DNA of 64,000 bases from UMGS1975 sp959600905. Its GTDB lineage: Bacteria > Bacillota > Clostridia > Christensenellales > QAND01. Below are positions 25,584-34,275 of this stretch, piece after piece. Location of the stretch: contig CAUGNO010000007.1 in assembly GCA_959600905.1 (NCBI GenBank), positions 60,412 through 124,411 on the forward strand. The letters run 5' to 3'. Position 1 is the stretch's first letter, and every line of letters starts with the position of its first letter. The position numbers and the translations under genes are program-made. Under the pieces are notes generated by a model. The model had not been told where the DNA came from and did not search any database. It was given only the letters and a program-made list of their open reading frames with translations.

Positions 25584-26567
25584 ATGAAACGGTTTATGGC
25601 GATGCTGCTGTGCGTCTGCATGATGCTGGGCCTGGTAGGCTGCGGCGGAGGGGATACGGCTAGCAATAAAGTGGTGATCTATTCCAGTAGCGAAGAGTTT
25701 CGCAATGAATATTACCTTTCCCGGCTCAAAGAGCAGTTCCCTGATTATGACATCACGATTCAGTATATTGCAACGGGTAACTGCGCCTCCAAGCTAAAAA
25801 GCGAAGGCACGGAAACAGAAGCGGATATCGTGATGGGGCTGGAATCCGGCTATCTAACCTCCTTAAAGGATATGATGGAGGATCTTTCCGGCTATGATAC
25901 ATCGCGCTATCTGCCGGAAATGGTAGACCCGAACCATGCCTATATGACGGTGGACCGGGAGAGCAATGCGATCATCATCAACCCCAAGCTGTTGCAGGAA
26001 AAGCAGCTGCCGGTACCGAAAAGCTACCAGGATCTTTTAAGCCCCCAGTACAAGGGGCTGGTTTCCATGCCAAACCCCAAAACGTCGAGCACGGGCTATG
26101 CGTTTTTGCTGAGCCTGGTCAATACGATGGGCCAAGAAGAGGCGTTTTCGTATTTTGATAAGCTGTCGGAAAATATATTGCAGTTCACCACCTCCGGATC
26201 CGGCCCGGTCAACGCCCTGGTGCAGGGCGAGGCTGCCATTGGGCTGGGGATGACGTTCCAGGCCGTACAGGAAATCAACAAGGGCGCAGAGCTGGAAATT
26301 CTTTACTTTGAGGAGGGGGCTCCATACTCTACTTACGGTGTTTCCGTGGTGAAGGGAAAGATGCAAAGGCAGGCTGTAAAAGAGGTCTTTGGCTTTATTG
26401 TGGATACGCTGATCCTGGAAGATAAGGAAAAATTTGTACCGGAGAAAATCTATACCGATCAGGATACAAGCATTGAAAACTATCCGAAGGACATCCAATA
26501 TGCCGATATGACAGGCATTGACGATTTGAACAAAAAGGAAGAATTGCTTTCGCTATGGCAGCATTAA
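25584..26567 (+). CDS. ABC transporter substrate-binding lipoprotein (Fe/phosphonate/spermidine-like class)
   Basis: 327 residues from ATG 25584 behind GGGGAGG. The lipobox is GLVGC (lipidated Cys near 20). The mature protein begins KVVIYSSSEEF, the usual first strand of the FbpA/PhnS-like periplasmic-binding fold, with DIVMGLESGY, YMTVDRESNAIIINPKLL and GYAFLLSLVNTMGQEEAF following. The adjacent tyrosine pair that binds iron in FbpA is absent at GEAAIGLGMTFQAVQE, which argues against ferric iron and towards an organic phosphonate or related anion. It opens a four-gene operon inside the feoB element. Confidence 0.85.
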   Translation: MKRFMAMLLCVCMMLGLVGCGGGDTASNKVVIYSSSEEFRNEYYLSRLKEQFPDYDITIQYIATGNCASKLKSEGTETEADIVMGLESGYLTSLKDMMEDLSGYDTSRYLPEMVDPNHAYMTVDRESNAIIINPKLLQEKQLPVPKSYQDLLSPQYKGLVSMPNPKTSSTGYAFLLSLVNTMGQEEAFSYFDKLSENILQFTTSGSGPVNALVQGEAAIGLGMTFQAVQEINKGAELEILYFEEGAPYSTYGVSVVKGKMQRQAVKEVFGFIVDTLILEDKEKFVPEKIYTDQDTSIENYPKDIQYADMTGIDDLNKKEELLSLWQH

Positions 26568-27325
26568 ATCAAACGGAAAAAATAAAGGTGGAGGGCCTGT
26601 ATAAGGCCTATGGCAAAAAGACAATCTTGGATCATATCGGGTTTTCGGTGTACGAGGGCGAGTTCTTGTCTGTACTGGGCTCTTCTGGCTGCGGAAAGAC
26701 GACGCTGCTGCGTATCCTGATTGGGATTACCGAGCAAAACGGCGGGCGCATCCTCAAAGACGGCGTGGATATCTCCGCCTTTGAGCCGGCCAAGCGCGGC
26801 ATGGGCATCGTCTTCCAAAACTATGCGCTGTTTCCCAATATGACTGCGCTGCAAAATGTGGAATATGCGCTAAAGCTGCACCCCGATTTTAAGGCTTCCT
26901 CCCGCCAAAGGGCATTGGAAGTGTTGTCGCAGGTGGGGATGGAAGAGCACAGCGGGAAAAAACCGGATAAGCTGTCTGGCGGCCAGCAGCAGCGCGTGGC
27001 CATTGCGCGCACGCTGGCGCTGCAGCCCGATGTGCTGCTGTTTGATGAGCCGTTGTCCGCCTTGGATGCCAGCAACCGGCTGGCGCTGCGCCGGGTCATA
27101 AAGGATGTGCAGAAAAAGACGCAGGCAACGGTGATTTACATCACCCATGACCAGGAAGAGGCGTTTACCATGTCCGATCGTATCATGGTGATGAGCGAGG
27201 GGACCATCGAGCAAATCGGCACGCCGCAAGAGATCTACCATCACCCGAAAAATGCCTTTGTGGAGAGCTTTGTGGTGGCGCAATTAAAGCAGAAGATGGC
27301 GGATCTGAAACGCTGTGTGGAGTAA
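26555..27325 (+). CDS. ABC transporter ATP-binding protein
   Basis: 256 residues. It has Walker A GSSGCGKTT at 42-50, Q-loop FQNYALFPNM, signature LSGGQQQRVAIAR, Walker B VLLFDEPLSALD and the switch histidine in YITHDQEEA. The subfamily is that of iron, putrescine, thiamine and aminoethylphosphonate importers (PotA/FbpC/PhnT-like). It overlaps the binding-protein gene by 13 bp and is followed 5 bp later by the permease, so the three are translationally coupled. A short C-terminal tail replaces the regulatory TOBE domain of the longer relatives. Confidence 0.92.
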   Translation: MAALNQTEKIKVEGLYKAYGKKTILDHIGFSVYEGEFLSVLGSSGCGKTTLLRILIGITEQNGGRILKDGVDISAFEPAKRGMGIVFQNYALFPNMTALQNVEYALKLHPDFKASSRQRALEVLSQVGMEEHSGKKPDKLSGGQQQRVAIARTLALQPDVLLFDEPLSALDASNRLALRRVIKDVQKKTQATVIYITHDQEEAFTMSDRIMVMSEGTIEQIGTPQEIYHHPKNAFVESFVVAQLKQKMADLKRCVE

Positions 27326-27330
27326 GCAGG

Positions 27331-28959
27331 ATGCAGAAAAGAAGAACATGGAAAGCCAGGGCGGTGGTCAAGGCTTCGCTGCTGGTATTTTTAATCATCG
27401 CGGTGCTGGCGCCGCTTATATGCCTGCTGTTTTCCATAGGCAGCGTAGATGTGGGCGGCATTGTGGGCTCCAGGCAGTTTTTGGAATCGCTGAAAAATTC
27501 CGTACTGGTGACGCTGACGGCCACGGCGGTGTCCTTGGTGCTGGCCCTGGTGCTGGCCTGGTGCATTGCGCGCTCCGGCTTGAGGAAAAAGGGGTTTTTA
27601 TCTCAGCTGCTGTCGCTGCCGATGTTGATTCCCTCCATTTCTCACGGCATGGGGCTCATCGTGCTGTTTGGCGCCAACGGGGTCTTAACCAACCTTTTGG
27701 GCCTTAACACCAGCATCTATGGCTTTTGGGGCATTGTAATAGGCTCGGTGATGTATTCGTTCCCGGTGGCGTTTTTGATGCTGCTGGATGTGTTTCAATA
27801 CGAGGATTATACGGTGTATGAATCTGCCCAGGTGCTGGGTATCCCGAAAATCAGGCAGTTTCTGTCTATCACACTGCCGTACCTGAGAAAACCGATGATC
27901 TCGGTCTTGTTTGCCACCTTTACCCTGATCTTTACCGATTACGGGGTGCCCTTGATGGTGGGCGGCAAATTTATGACGCTGCCGGTCTATATGTACAACG
28001 AAGTAATCGGCTTGATGAATTTTGGCAAGGGCGCGGTCGTGGCGCTGTTTTTGCTGATCCCCGCGGTGGTGGCCTTTTTGTTTGATCTGTTCAACAAGGA
28101 CAGCGGCAACGCTTCCTTTACGGTTAAAACCTTTGAAATAAAAAAGAGCCGCAAGCGCGATTTTGTGTGCAGGGTGCTGGTGGGCGTCGCGATTGTGCTG
28201 GTGCTGCTGCCCATTGTCTCCTTTGCGCTGCTGACGTTTGTGGAAAAGTATCCGATCGATATGTCGCTGAGCCTGCACAACATTACGCAGGCCATGGATA
28301 TGGGGACGGGGAAATACTTGGTCAACTCGCTGATCATCGCTGTGCTGACGGCCGCGGCCGGTACGGCGATCGCTTATCTGAACGCTTATTTTGCCGCCAG
28401 AGGCAATGGCGTTTTGGCGCGCTCGCTGCACTTGGGCTCTATTACGACGCTGGCGGTGCCGGGCATTGTGCTGGGCCTATCGTACGTGATGTTTTTTAAG
28501 GGATCGTTTTTGTACGGCACGCTCGCCATCCTGATCTTGGTGAATACCATACACTTTTTTGCTTCGCCGTATCTGATGGCCTACAATGCGATGCACAAGC
28601 TCAATCCGAATCTGGAGGCTGTGGCAAAGACCATTGGCATCCCGTCCTGGCGGCTGATCAAGGATGTATTTATCCCGCAGACCCGGGATACCATGCTGGA
28701 GATGTTTTCCTATTTCTTTGTCAACTCCATGATCACCATCTCTGCGGTATCGTTTTTGAGTACGGTAAAGACCATGCCTGTTTCCATGATGATAACGCAG
28801 TTTGAAGGGCAGATGCTGCTGGAATGCTCGGCCTACATATCCTTGCTGATCCTAACGGCCAACCTGGTGATGAAGGGGATCGTCCATGGCATGAAAAGAC
28901 ACAGGGCTGCAGGGCGCAATGGGGAGGAAGAAAATGGCTTTGAACCAAAGGCAATTTGA
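27331..28959 (+). CDS. ABC transporter permease with two fused membrane domains
   Basis: 542 residues with about twelve hydrophobic helices. Two homologous halves each carry the EAA-type coupling loop (ESAQVLGIPKIRQFLSITLP in the first, EAVAKTIGIPSWRLIKDVFI in the second). Fused double permeases of this kind occur in the FbpB, ThiP and PhnU-like importers, where one polypeptide forms the whole channel. It belongs to the operon with the two preceding genes, and its end overlaps the next start by 26 bp. Confidence 0.9.
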   Translation: MQKRRTWKARAVVKASLLVFLIIAVLAPLICLLFSIGSVDVGGIVGSRQFLESLKNSVLVTLTATAVSLVLALVLAWCIARSGLRKKGFLSQLLSLPMLIPSISHGMGLIVLFGANGVLTNLLGLNTSIYGFWGIVIGSVMYSFPVAFLMLLDVFQYEDYTVYESAQVLGIPKIRQFLSITLPYLRKPMISVLFATFTLIFTDYGVPLMVGGKFMTLPVYMYNEVIGLMNFGKGAVVALFLLIPAVVAFLFDLFNKDSGNASFTVKTFEIKKSRKRDFVCRVLVGVAIVLVLLPIVSFALLTFVEKYPIDMSLSLHNITQAMDMGTGKYLVNSLIIAVLTAAAGTAIAYLNAYFAARGNGVLARSLHLGSITTLAVPGIVLGLSYVMFFKGSFLYGTLAILILVNTIHFFASPYLMAYNAMHKLNPNLEAVAKTIGIPSWRLIKDVFIPQTRDTMLEMFSYFFVNSMITISAVSFLSTVKTMPVSMMITQFEGQMLLECSAYISLLILTANLVMKGIVHGMKRHRAAGRNGEEENGFEPKAI

Positions 28960-29821
28960 TGTTTTAACCTGTTTGGAAAAAGCGCGGTGCGCAATGACGC
29001 AGCGCGAACTGGCCAAGCAAACCGGCGTTTCGCTGGGCACCATCAATAAGACGGTGACAAGCCTGGAGGCACTGGGCTGTGTGGATGAGGCCGGCATCAC
29101 GGAGCATGGCTTGGAGGCGCTGGAACCCTATCGCGTCCGGCGCGCCGTGTTTTTGGCGGCGGGGTTTGGCTCTAGGCTGGTGCCGGTAACGCTGAACACG
29201 CCAAAGCCGCTGGTACGCGTAAAGGGCACGCGTATGATCGATACCATGCTGGACGCGGTATATGCTGCCGGCATTGAAGAGGTCGTGGTGGTACGGGGGT
29301 ACCTTGGCGAGCAATTCGATCAGCTTTTGTATAAATACCCCGGCATACGCTTTGTGGAAAACCCGCTGTACAACGAAGCAAACAATATTTCTTCGGCGTT
29401 TTGCGCACGAAAGCTATTGCAAAGCGCATATGTGTTGGAGGCCGATCTGGTGCTTTACAACCAGAGCCTTATTACCAAATACCAGTATGCCTCCAATTAC
29501 CTGGGCGTGCCGGTGGAGCGGACGGACGACTGGTGCTTTGAGGTAAAGCAAGGGCGTATCACGCATCTTGGGATCGGCGGACAAAACTGTTATCATATGT
29601 TCGGCGTGTCCTATTGGTCAAACGAGGACGGCGCCAAGCTGGCCGAGCATATCAAGCAGGTCTATGAAATGCCGGGCGGAAAAGAACGGTACTGGGATCA
29701 GGTGGCGCTGGAATATCATCTGAAGGATTATCAGGTGCAGGTGCGCCCCTGTACGTTTGAAGATATCATAGAAATCGACAATTACAGCGATTTGAAAAAA
29801 CTGGACAGCCTGTATACCTAA
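28934..29821 (+). CDS. Winged-helix domain fused to a LicC/PntC-like cytidylyltransferase
   Basis: 295 residues from ATG 28934 behind GGGGAGGA. Residues about 1-60 form a winged helix (MTQRELAKQTGVSLGTINKT is the recognition region). Residues 70-295 are a nucleotidyltransferase with AAGFGSRL at 75-82, TPKPLVRVKG, and a LEADLVLYN metal site, as in choline-phosphate (LicC) and 2-aminoethylphosphonate (PntC) cytidylyltransferases. It would activate a phospho- or phosphono-alcohol with CTP for the LicD proteins. The fused domain may sense the substrate or autoregulate the operon. No kinase is encoded nearby, so the substrate should arrive already phosphorylated or as a phosphonate. Confidence 0.85.
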   Translation: MALNQRQFDVLTCLEKARCAMTQRELAKQTGVSLGTINKTVTSLEALGCVDEAGITEHGLEALEPYRVRRAVFLAAGFGSRLVPVTLNTPKPLVRVKGTRMIDTMLDAVYAAGIEEVVVVRGYLGEQFDQLLYKYPGIRFVENPLYNEANNISSAFCARKLLQSAYVLEADLVLYNQSLITKYQYASNYLGVPVERTDDWCFEVKQGRITHLGIGGQNCYHMFGVSYWSNEDGAKLAEHIKQVYEMPGGKERYWDQVALEYHLKDYQVQVRPCTFEDIIEIDNYSDLKKLDSLYT

Positions 29822-29834
29822 CAGGCTGTTTTTG
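29805..29834 (+). terminator. Rho-independent terminator after the cytidylyltransferase gene
   Basis: ACAGCCTG and CAGGCTGT pair around the stop codon region, followed by TTTTT. It separates the importer operon from the licD operon. Confidence 0.85.
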
Positions 29835-29839
29835 TTGTT

Positions 29840-29868
29840 TTGACACGGTTTTAGGCAGATGGTATAAT
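29840..29868 (+). promoter_or_regulatory. Consensus promoter of the licD operon
   Basis: A perfect TTGACA at 29840-29845 and TATAAT at 29863-29868 with a 17-bp spacer. It predicts strong constitutive transcription of the three licD-like genes and the flippase-like gene, unlike the importer operon. Confidence 0.9.
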
Positions 29869-29989
29869 GCAAAAAACCGCATCTTAGGACAAGGTGCGGC
29901 CTATTTTCATGCGGAAAAACCCGCCGCTGTGCAAAAAGAGGCCGGCTGCGCGGCGGGGGCGAATAGAAATCAGTGAGGGAGGCAGGACA

Positions 29990-30844
29990 TTGTTGTACCA
30001 AGCCTATGATCCGGAGGTGCTCAAACGGGTACAGGAAACGGAGCTAGAGATTTTAAAGGATTTCATCGATCTTTGCGATCGGCATGATATCGATTATTTC
30101 GGCGTGGGGGGCACGGCCATCGGCGCGGTGCGCCACCAAGGGTTCATCCCGTGGGATGATGACATCGACATCGGCTTTCTGCGCAAGGATTACGATCGCT
30201 TTCTGGCTTTGGCCAAAGAGGAGCTTTCGGACAAATACGAGGTGCTCAACGCCATAGAGGATCAAAACTATCCCCTTCCTACCACCCGCCTTGTAAAAAA
30301 GGGCACGGTGTTCCATGAGGAGCCGCTGAAAAACTGCAAATGCAACTTTGGCATTTTTTTGGATCTATACTCATTTGACAACGCGGCCGACGATGAAAAG
30401 GCGATGCGCAAGCAGGGCAAAAAAGCTTGGTTCTGGGGTAAGCTGCTGATTTTGCGCCATATCGGGAAGCCTACCTTGTATTTTGGTGGATGGAAGGCGG
30501 CGTTGGTGCGGGCGGCCTGCCAGGTAGCACACTTTTTTCTGTGGCTGTTCCGCATTTCCCCTCGTTGGCTGTACGAAAAAGCGATGAAGGCAAGCAGACG
30601 GTATGAAAATGAGGAAACAAAGCGCGTTGCGTGGTTTTTTGATCCTATGCCCTTTACCAGCATCATAGAAAAAGAGCAGCTTTTGCCAACAAAAAAAATG
30701 CCGTTTAATGGGCTGATGATGCGCTTTCCGGGCGGCGTTGAGAGCTATTTGGCCAAGCGATATGGCGACTATATGCAGCTGCCGCCGGAGGACAAGCGCC
30801 ATAATCATCCGCCGTACAAACTGGATTTCGGCGATGAAAGATAA
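29990..30844 (+). CDS. LicD family phosphotransferase 1
   Basis: 284 residues from a TTG start at 29990, spaced 7 nt from GGGAGG; the longer reading from 29894 adds a basic stretch with no ribosome site. The family hallmark GGTAIGAVRHQGFIPWDDD lies at about 40-58, with the metal-binding DDDID. LicD proteins belong to the nucleotidyltransferase superfamily and move phosphocholine or similar groups from a CDP/CMP carrier to a glycan. It is the most divergent of three tandem paralogs and has the usual hydrophobic patch in its middle third. Confidence 0.9.
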   Translation: MLYQAYDPEVLKRVQETELEILKDFIDLCDRHDIDYFGVGGTAIGAVRHQGFIPWDDDIDIGFLRKDYDRFLALAKEELSDKYEVLNAIEDQNYPLPTTRLVKKGTVFHEEPLKNCKCNFGIFLDLYSFDNAADDEKAMRKQGKKAWFWGKLLILRHIGKPTLYFGGWKAALVRAACQVAHFFLWLFRISPRWLYEKAMKASRRYENEETKRVAWFFDPMPFTSIIEKEQLLPTKKMPFNGLMMRFPGGVESYLAKRYGDYMQLPPEDKRHNHPPYKLDFGDER

Positions 30845-30882
30845 CCGGTGCGTGGAGTTAAGTTGGAAGAGGAGGAAGGATC

Positions 30883-31737
30883 GTGCAGTACGCCTATAAA
30901 CCGGAAGAACTGGAACGATTGAAAAAAACCGAGATGGAAGTGCTTGCGGCGTTTATTGAGATCTGTGAAAAGCATGATCTGCCGTATTTTCTCAACGGAG
31001 GCACAGCCATCGGTGCGGTGCGCCATCAGGGCTTTATTCCGTGGGATGATGATATGGACGTGGGGATGCTGCGGGATGATTATGAAAAGTTTTTGCAAGT
31101 GGCGCCGAAAGAGATGGAAGGCAAGTTCGAGTTGATGAATGCGGAGATCAATAAGGATTGCCCGGGCTACACCATGAGAATGTGCAAGGTAGGTACAAAG
31201 CATATTACTGACGAGCATTCCAAGTATCCCACCACTTTTGGGATACGCATCGATATTTTCCCGTATGACAACGTGCCGGAGGACCCAAAGCTGCGAAAAA
31301 AGCAGCTTCGGGATATCAACCTATACAACCGCATGTATATCCTGCGTACCATCCGCAACCCGGAGGTGCCGCTCAAAGGCATCGCGGGCAAGATTATGTC
31401 GGCAGGATGCTTTGTGGTGCATTACCTGCTCAAGGCCTTTGTTTCGGTGGATTATATCAACCGCAAATACAGGGAGACCTCTCTTCGTTATCATAATAAG
31501 ACAAGCTTGGTTACCTCTTTATGCGATTTAAAGCCGGAGGATTGGATGGTAAAGGTAGATGATATTTTTCCGCTTCAAGATGCAGTGTTTGAGGGGATGA
31601 AGGTCAAGATCATGGCATGTAATCATGAAATGCTAACCCGTGGGTTTGGGGATTATATGCAGCTGCCGCCAGAGAGCCAGAGATACAATCATGGCGCCAA
31701 AGTGCTGGATTTTGGAGACAGCCAGGGTGAAGGCTGA
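30883..31737 (+). CDS. LicD family phosphotransferase 2
   Basis: 284 residues from GTG 30883 behind AGGAGGAAGG. It carries GGTAIGAVRHQGFIPWDDD followed by MDVGMLRDDYEKFLQVAP. By eye it is closer to LicD 3 than to LicD 1, sharing FPYDNVPED, SLRYHNKT-like and CNHEMLTR segments. The active-site acidic residues are intact. Tandem licD genes often modify different positions or sugars of one repeat unit. Confidence 0.92.
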   Translation: MQYAYKPEELERLKKTEMEVLAAFIEICEKHDLPYFLNGGTAIGAVRHQGFIPWDDDMDVGMLRDDYEKFLQVAPKEMEGKFELMNAEINKDCPGYTMRMCKVGTKHITDEHSKYPTTFGIRIDIFPYDNVPEDPKLRKKQLRDINLYNRMYILRTIRNPEVPLKGIAGKIMSAGCFVVHYLLKAFVSVDYINRKYRETSLRYHNKTSLVTSLCDLKPEDWMVKVDDIFPLQDAVFEGMKVKIMACNHEMLTRGFGDYMQLPPESQRYNHGAKVLDFGDSQGEG

Positions 31738-31760
31738 GCAGGTGAGGGGGAAGATGCAAA

Positions 31761-32681
31761 ATGGTCTATGGATACGAGCCTGAAGAATTAGAGCGCATGA
31801 AGCAGACGGTGCTGGATATTTTTGATGTCTTTGCGGCAATTTGTGAAAAATATGAGATCCCATATTTTGTGCAGGGCGGTACTGCGATTGGCGCAGTGAG
31901 GCATCGGGGATATATTCCGTGGGATGATGACATTGATGTGGGGATGCTGCGGGATGATTATGAAAGATTTTTGCAGGTAGCGCCCGGGGAACTGGCGCCA
32001 ACATATGAGATCATTGACGGCTACCATGACAAAAACTGCCCGGATTATATTACGAGAATCTCCAAGATAGGCACCAAACAGGTAAGCAAGGAGCATACCA
32101 AATATAAGGTGGACAATCTGGGAATCAGCATGGATATTTTCCCTTACGATAATGTGCCTGAGGACAAAGCGTTGCGCAAAAAGCAGGTTCGCGCCAGAGA
32201 TTGGTATAATCGTTTGCACATACTTTGGTGCATCCCAAACCCTGATATACCGGGAAAAGGGCTCAAGCCTATGCTTATGAAAGCATCCTGCTTTGTTGCA
32301 CATTTTTTCATTCGCCTGTTTGCTTCTGGAGATCGGATTGGCCAAAAACATAAACAAGCGCTGATGCGGTATCATAATAAAACAGAGCTGGTGACTTCTA
32401 TGTGCGATATCCGGCCGGAGGATTGGATCGTGCATATAGACGAAATTTTTCCTTTGCAAGAGCTGACCTTTGAAGGGCGAACGGTCAAGGCTATGAGGTG
32501 TAATCACGAAATGCTGACGCGTGCATTTGGGGATTATATGCAATACCCGCCTGTTAGCGAGAGAAAAAACCACAGGCCGGAAATCTTAGATTTTGGTGAA
32601 GAAACCATCCATTGGGAGAAAACCATTGAAAGAAAAACTGAGGCGCCACATCCTGGGCAACGGAAAAAACTTGGGGCATAA
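31761..32681 (+). CDS. LicD family phosphotransferase 3
   Basis: 306 residues from ATG 31761 behind GGGGGAAG. It contains GGTAIGAVRHRGYIPWDDD, IDVGMLRDDYERFLQVAP, FPYDNVPEDKALRKKQVRA and CNHEMLTRAFGDYMQYPP. It overlaps the following flippase-like gene by 56 bp, so translation of the two is probably coupled. The substrate is inferred to be the product of the element's cytidylyltransferase. Confidence 0.92.
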   Translation: MVYGYEPEELERMKQTVLDIFDVFAAICEKYEIPYFVQGGTAIGAVRHRGYIPWDDDIDVGMLRDDYERFLQVAPGELAPTYEIIDGYHDKNCPDYITRISKIGTKQVSKEHTKYKVDNLGISMDIFPYDNVPEDKALRKKQVRARDWYNRLHILWCIPNPDIPGKGLKPMLMKASCFVAHFFIRLFASGDRIGQKHKQALMRYHNKTELVTSMCDIRPEDWIVHIDEIFPLQELTFEGRTVKAMRCNHEMLTRAFGDYMQYPPVSERKNHRPEILDFGEETIHWEKTIERKTEAPHPGQRKKLGA

Positions 32682-33939
32682 GACCTATCTGTGGACAGTT
32701 ACCTCCGGGCTGATGTATGCGGGCAGCAGTGTGATTATGCTGTGGGCCGTTACGCAAATATTGGGCCCGGCGGAGGGTGGCGTCTACTCCATTTGCTTTG
32801 CGGTATCTCAGCAGCTTTTGACGCTGGGCTGGTACTGTATGCGCACGTTTCAAGCTTCGGATATACAGCATATGTATGCATTTAAGGATTATTTTGCTTC
32901 GCGCATCATCACCGTAGGCCTGATGATGCTGGCAGGGATGGCTTGGGTGCTCTTTAGCCGGTTTACGCTGGAAAAGGCGGCCCTTACCTTGATTTTCTGC
33001 CTATACCGAGGCGGAGAGGCCTTTTCCGATGTGTTTGAGGGCCTGTACCAGCAAAAGGGCCGGTATGATCTATCGGCCAAGGGCGTATTTATCAAATACT
33101 TTGTTTCCACCAGCAGCTTTATTATAGCGCTATATGTCAGCAAAAACCTGATGGCATCGGCCTGCTGCTTGGTGCTGGCCTATTGGATCGTGTTCCTAGT
33201 ATACGATTCTGCGGTGGTAGGTGTGTTTGAAGCCTTCACAGTCCGGTTTCGGTTTGGCCATTTGCGCCGGCTGCTGCTGGCCTGCCTGCCGTTGTTTATT
33301 GGGTCTTTTTTATCGGGCTATATCAACAATTCCGCCAAGTATGCCATCGATGCGTATCTGGCTTCCGAGATTCAAACGTATTTCAACATTCTGTTTATGC
33401 CGGCCTTTGTCATCAACCTGTTTGCTGGGTTTATTCTAAAGCCGCAGCTATCCGTGCTGGCGACGCAGTTTAGCCAGGGCCGGGTAAAAGAGTTTTTGCT
33501 GACGATGGGAAAACAGGTCGTGTATATCCTGCTCATCACGCTGATATGCATGGCGGGCGGCTATTTGCTTGGCATTCCGGTGTTGTCCTGGTTTTATGGC
33601 GTAGAGCTGGAAGGGTACCGGGGCGTTTTGATGGTGCTGCTGGCTGCCGGCGGGGTTTCGGCGCTGTACAATGTGTTTTATTACTGCATCACCATCATGC
33701 GCAGGCAGTATATGGTGCTGGTGGGCTATGGCAGCGTATTTCTCCTATCGCTGGTGCTGATGCCCTTTGCGGTACGGACGGCCGGCCTCGTAGGCGCGGC
33801 CTGGGGCTATTTGCTGATGATGATCGTGATGAACGGTGTATTTGCTCTGATCTTGGCCTACTATCTGTACCGGCTGAAAAAATACGGGAATTTGAGAAGG
33901 CATCCCGGGCAGGGTGTGCAAACGAAAATAGGAGCATAG
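32626..33939 (+). CDS. Polysaccharide flippase-like membrane protein
   Basis: About 437 residues with roughly twelve membrane helices, in the style of the Wzx/MATE-like polysaccharide transport family (MYAGSSVIMLWAVTQILG, then GPAEGGVYSICFAVSQQ near the N-terminus, and an AGLVGAAWGYLLMMIVMNGV end). The start is uncertain: TTG 32626 has GGGAGA at a good distance, while TTG 32593 lies deeper in licD3. It would flip a lipid-linked, LicD-decorated glycan or teichoic acid unit across the membrane. No glycosyltransferase accompanies it in the element, so it must work with chromosomal pathways. Confidence 0.8.
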   Translation: MKEKLRRHILGNGKNLGHKTYLWTVTSGLMYAGSSVIMLWAVTQILGPAEGGVYSICFAVSQQLLTLGWYCMRTFQASDIQHMYAFKDYFASRIITVGLMMLAGMAWVLFSRFTLEKAALTLIFCLYRGGEAFSDVFEGLYQQKGRYDLSAKGVFIKYFVSTSSFIIALYVSKNLMASACCLVLAYWIVFLVYDSAVVGVFEAFTVRFRFGHLRRLLLACLPLFIGSFLSGYINNSAKYAIDAYLASEIQTYFNILFMPAFVINLFAGFILKPQLSVLATQFSQGRVKEFLLTMGKQVVYILLITLICMAGGYLLGIPVLSWFYGVELEGYRGVLMVLLAAGGVSALYNVFYYCITIMRRQYMVLVGYGSVFLLSLVLMPFAVRTAGLVGAAWGYLLMMIVMNGVFALILAYYLYRLKKYGNLRRHPGQGVQTKIGA

Positions 33940-33940
33940 C

Positions 33941-34195
33941 ATGCTGGAAGAGATTGTCATAGAAACGGCCATAGGGCTGTTGGTCATGTATATGGCCTAC
34001 CGAACGGGCTGGAAAGGCGAGGCAGGGCTTTTGCACCGGTATCATACCCAAAACGCAACGCCGGAAAAGCTGCCGGCATTTGCCCGCCGCATGGGGCAGG
34101 GGCTCATGGCTGTCGGCGCCGGCTGCACGGCCATGCCGTATGTGAATCTGCTGTGCGGAGCGGACATCGGCTATGTGGCGGGGCTGTCCTCATGA
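33941..34195 (+). CDS. Small membrane protein (DUF3784-like), frame broken near its end
   Basis: 84 residues with a first membrane helix (MLEEIVIETAIGLLVMYMAY) and a second hydrophobic segment (MGQGLMAVGAGCTAMPYV). The stop TGA at 34193-34195 overlaps an ATG at 34192 that opens MMGGVAFCIAVLYRYNGSVF and ends at 34272. That looks like the missing last helix, so one base change probably split a protein of about 110 residues. It starts 1 bp after the flippase-like stop. Function unknown. Confidence 0.6.
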   Translation: MLEEIVIETAIGLLVMYMAYRTGWKGEAGLLHRYHTQNATPEKLPAFARRMGQGLMAVGAGCTAMPYVNLLCGADIGYVAGLSS

Positions 34196-34272
34196 TGGGC
34201 GGCGTGGCGTTTTGCATCGCCGTGCTATACCGCTACAATGGCAGCGTGTTCGGCATAAGAAAACCAAAATAA
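34192..34272 (+). CDS. 26-codon continuation frame of the small membrane protein
   Basis: ATG 34192 overlaps the preceding TGA (ATGA). The product MMGGVAFCIAVLYRYNGSVF followed by GIRKPK is one membrane helix with a basic tail. It is either the displaced C-terminus of the preceding protein or a translationally coupled mini-protein. Confidence 0.4.
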   Translation: MMGGVAFCIAVLYRYNGSVFGIRKPK

Positions 34273-34275
34273 GCT

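Noticed and set aside
25569..26567. Ferric iron-binding protein (FbpA) as identity of the element's binding protein
   Set aside because: The fold class fits, but the adjacent tyrosines needed for iron are missing at the expected place, and the neighbours act on glycan decoration. Kept only as an alternative to be tested.
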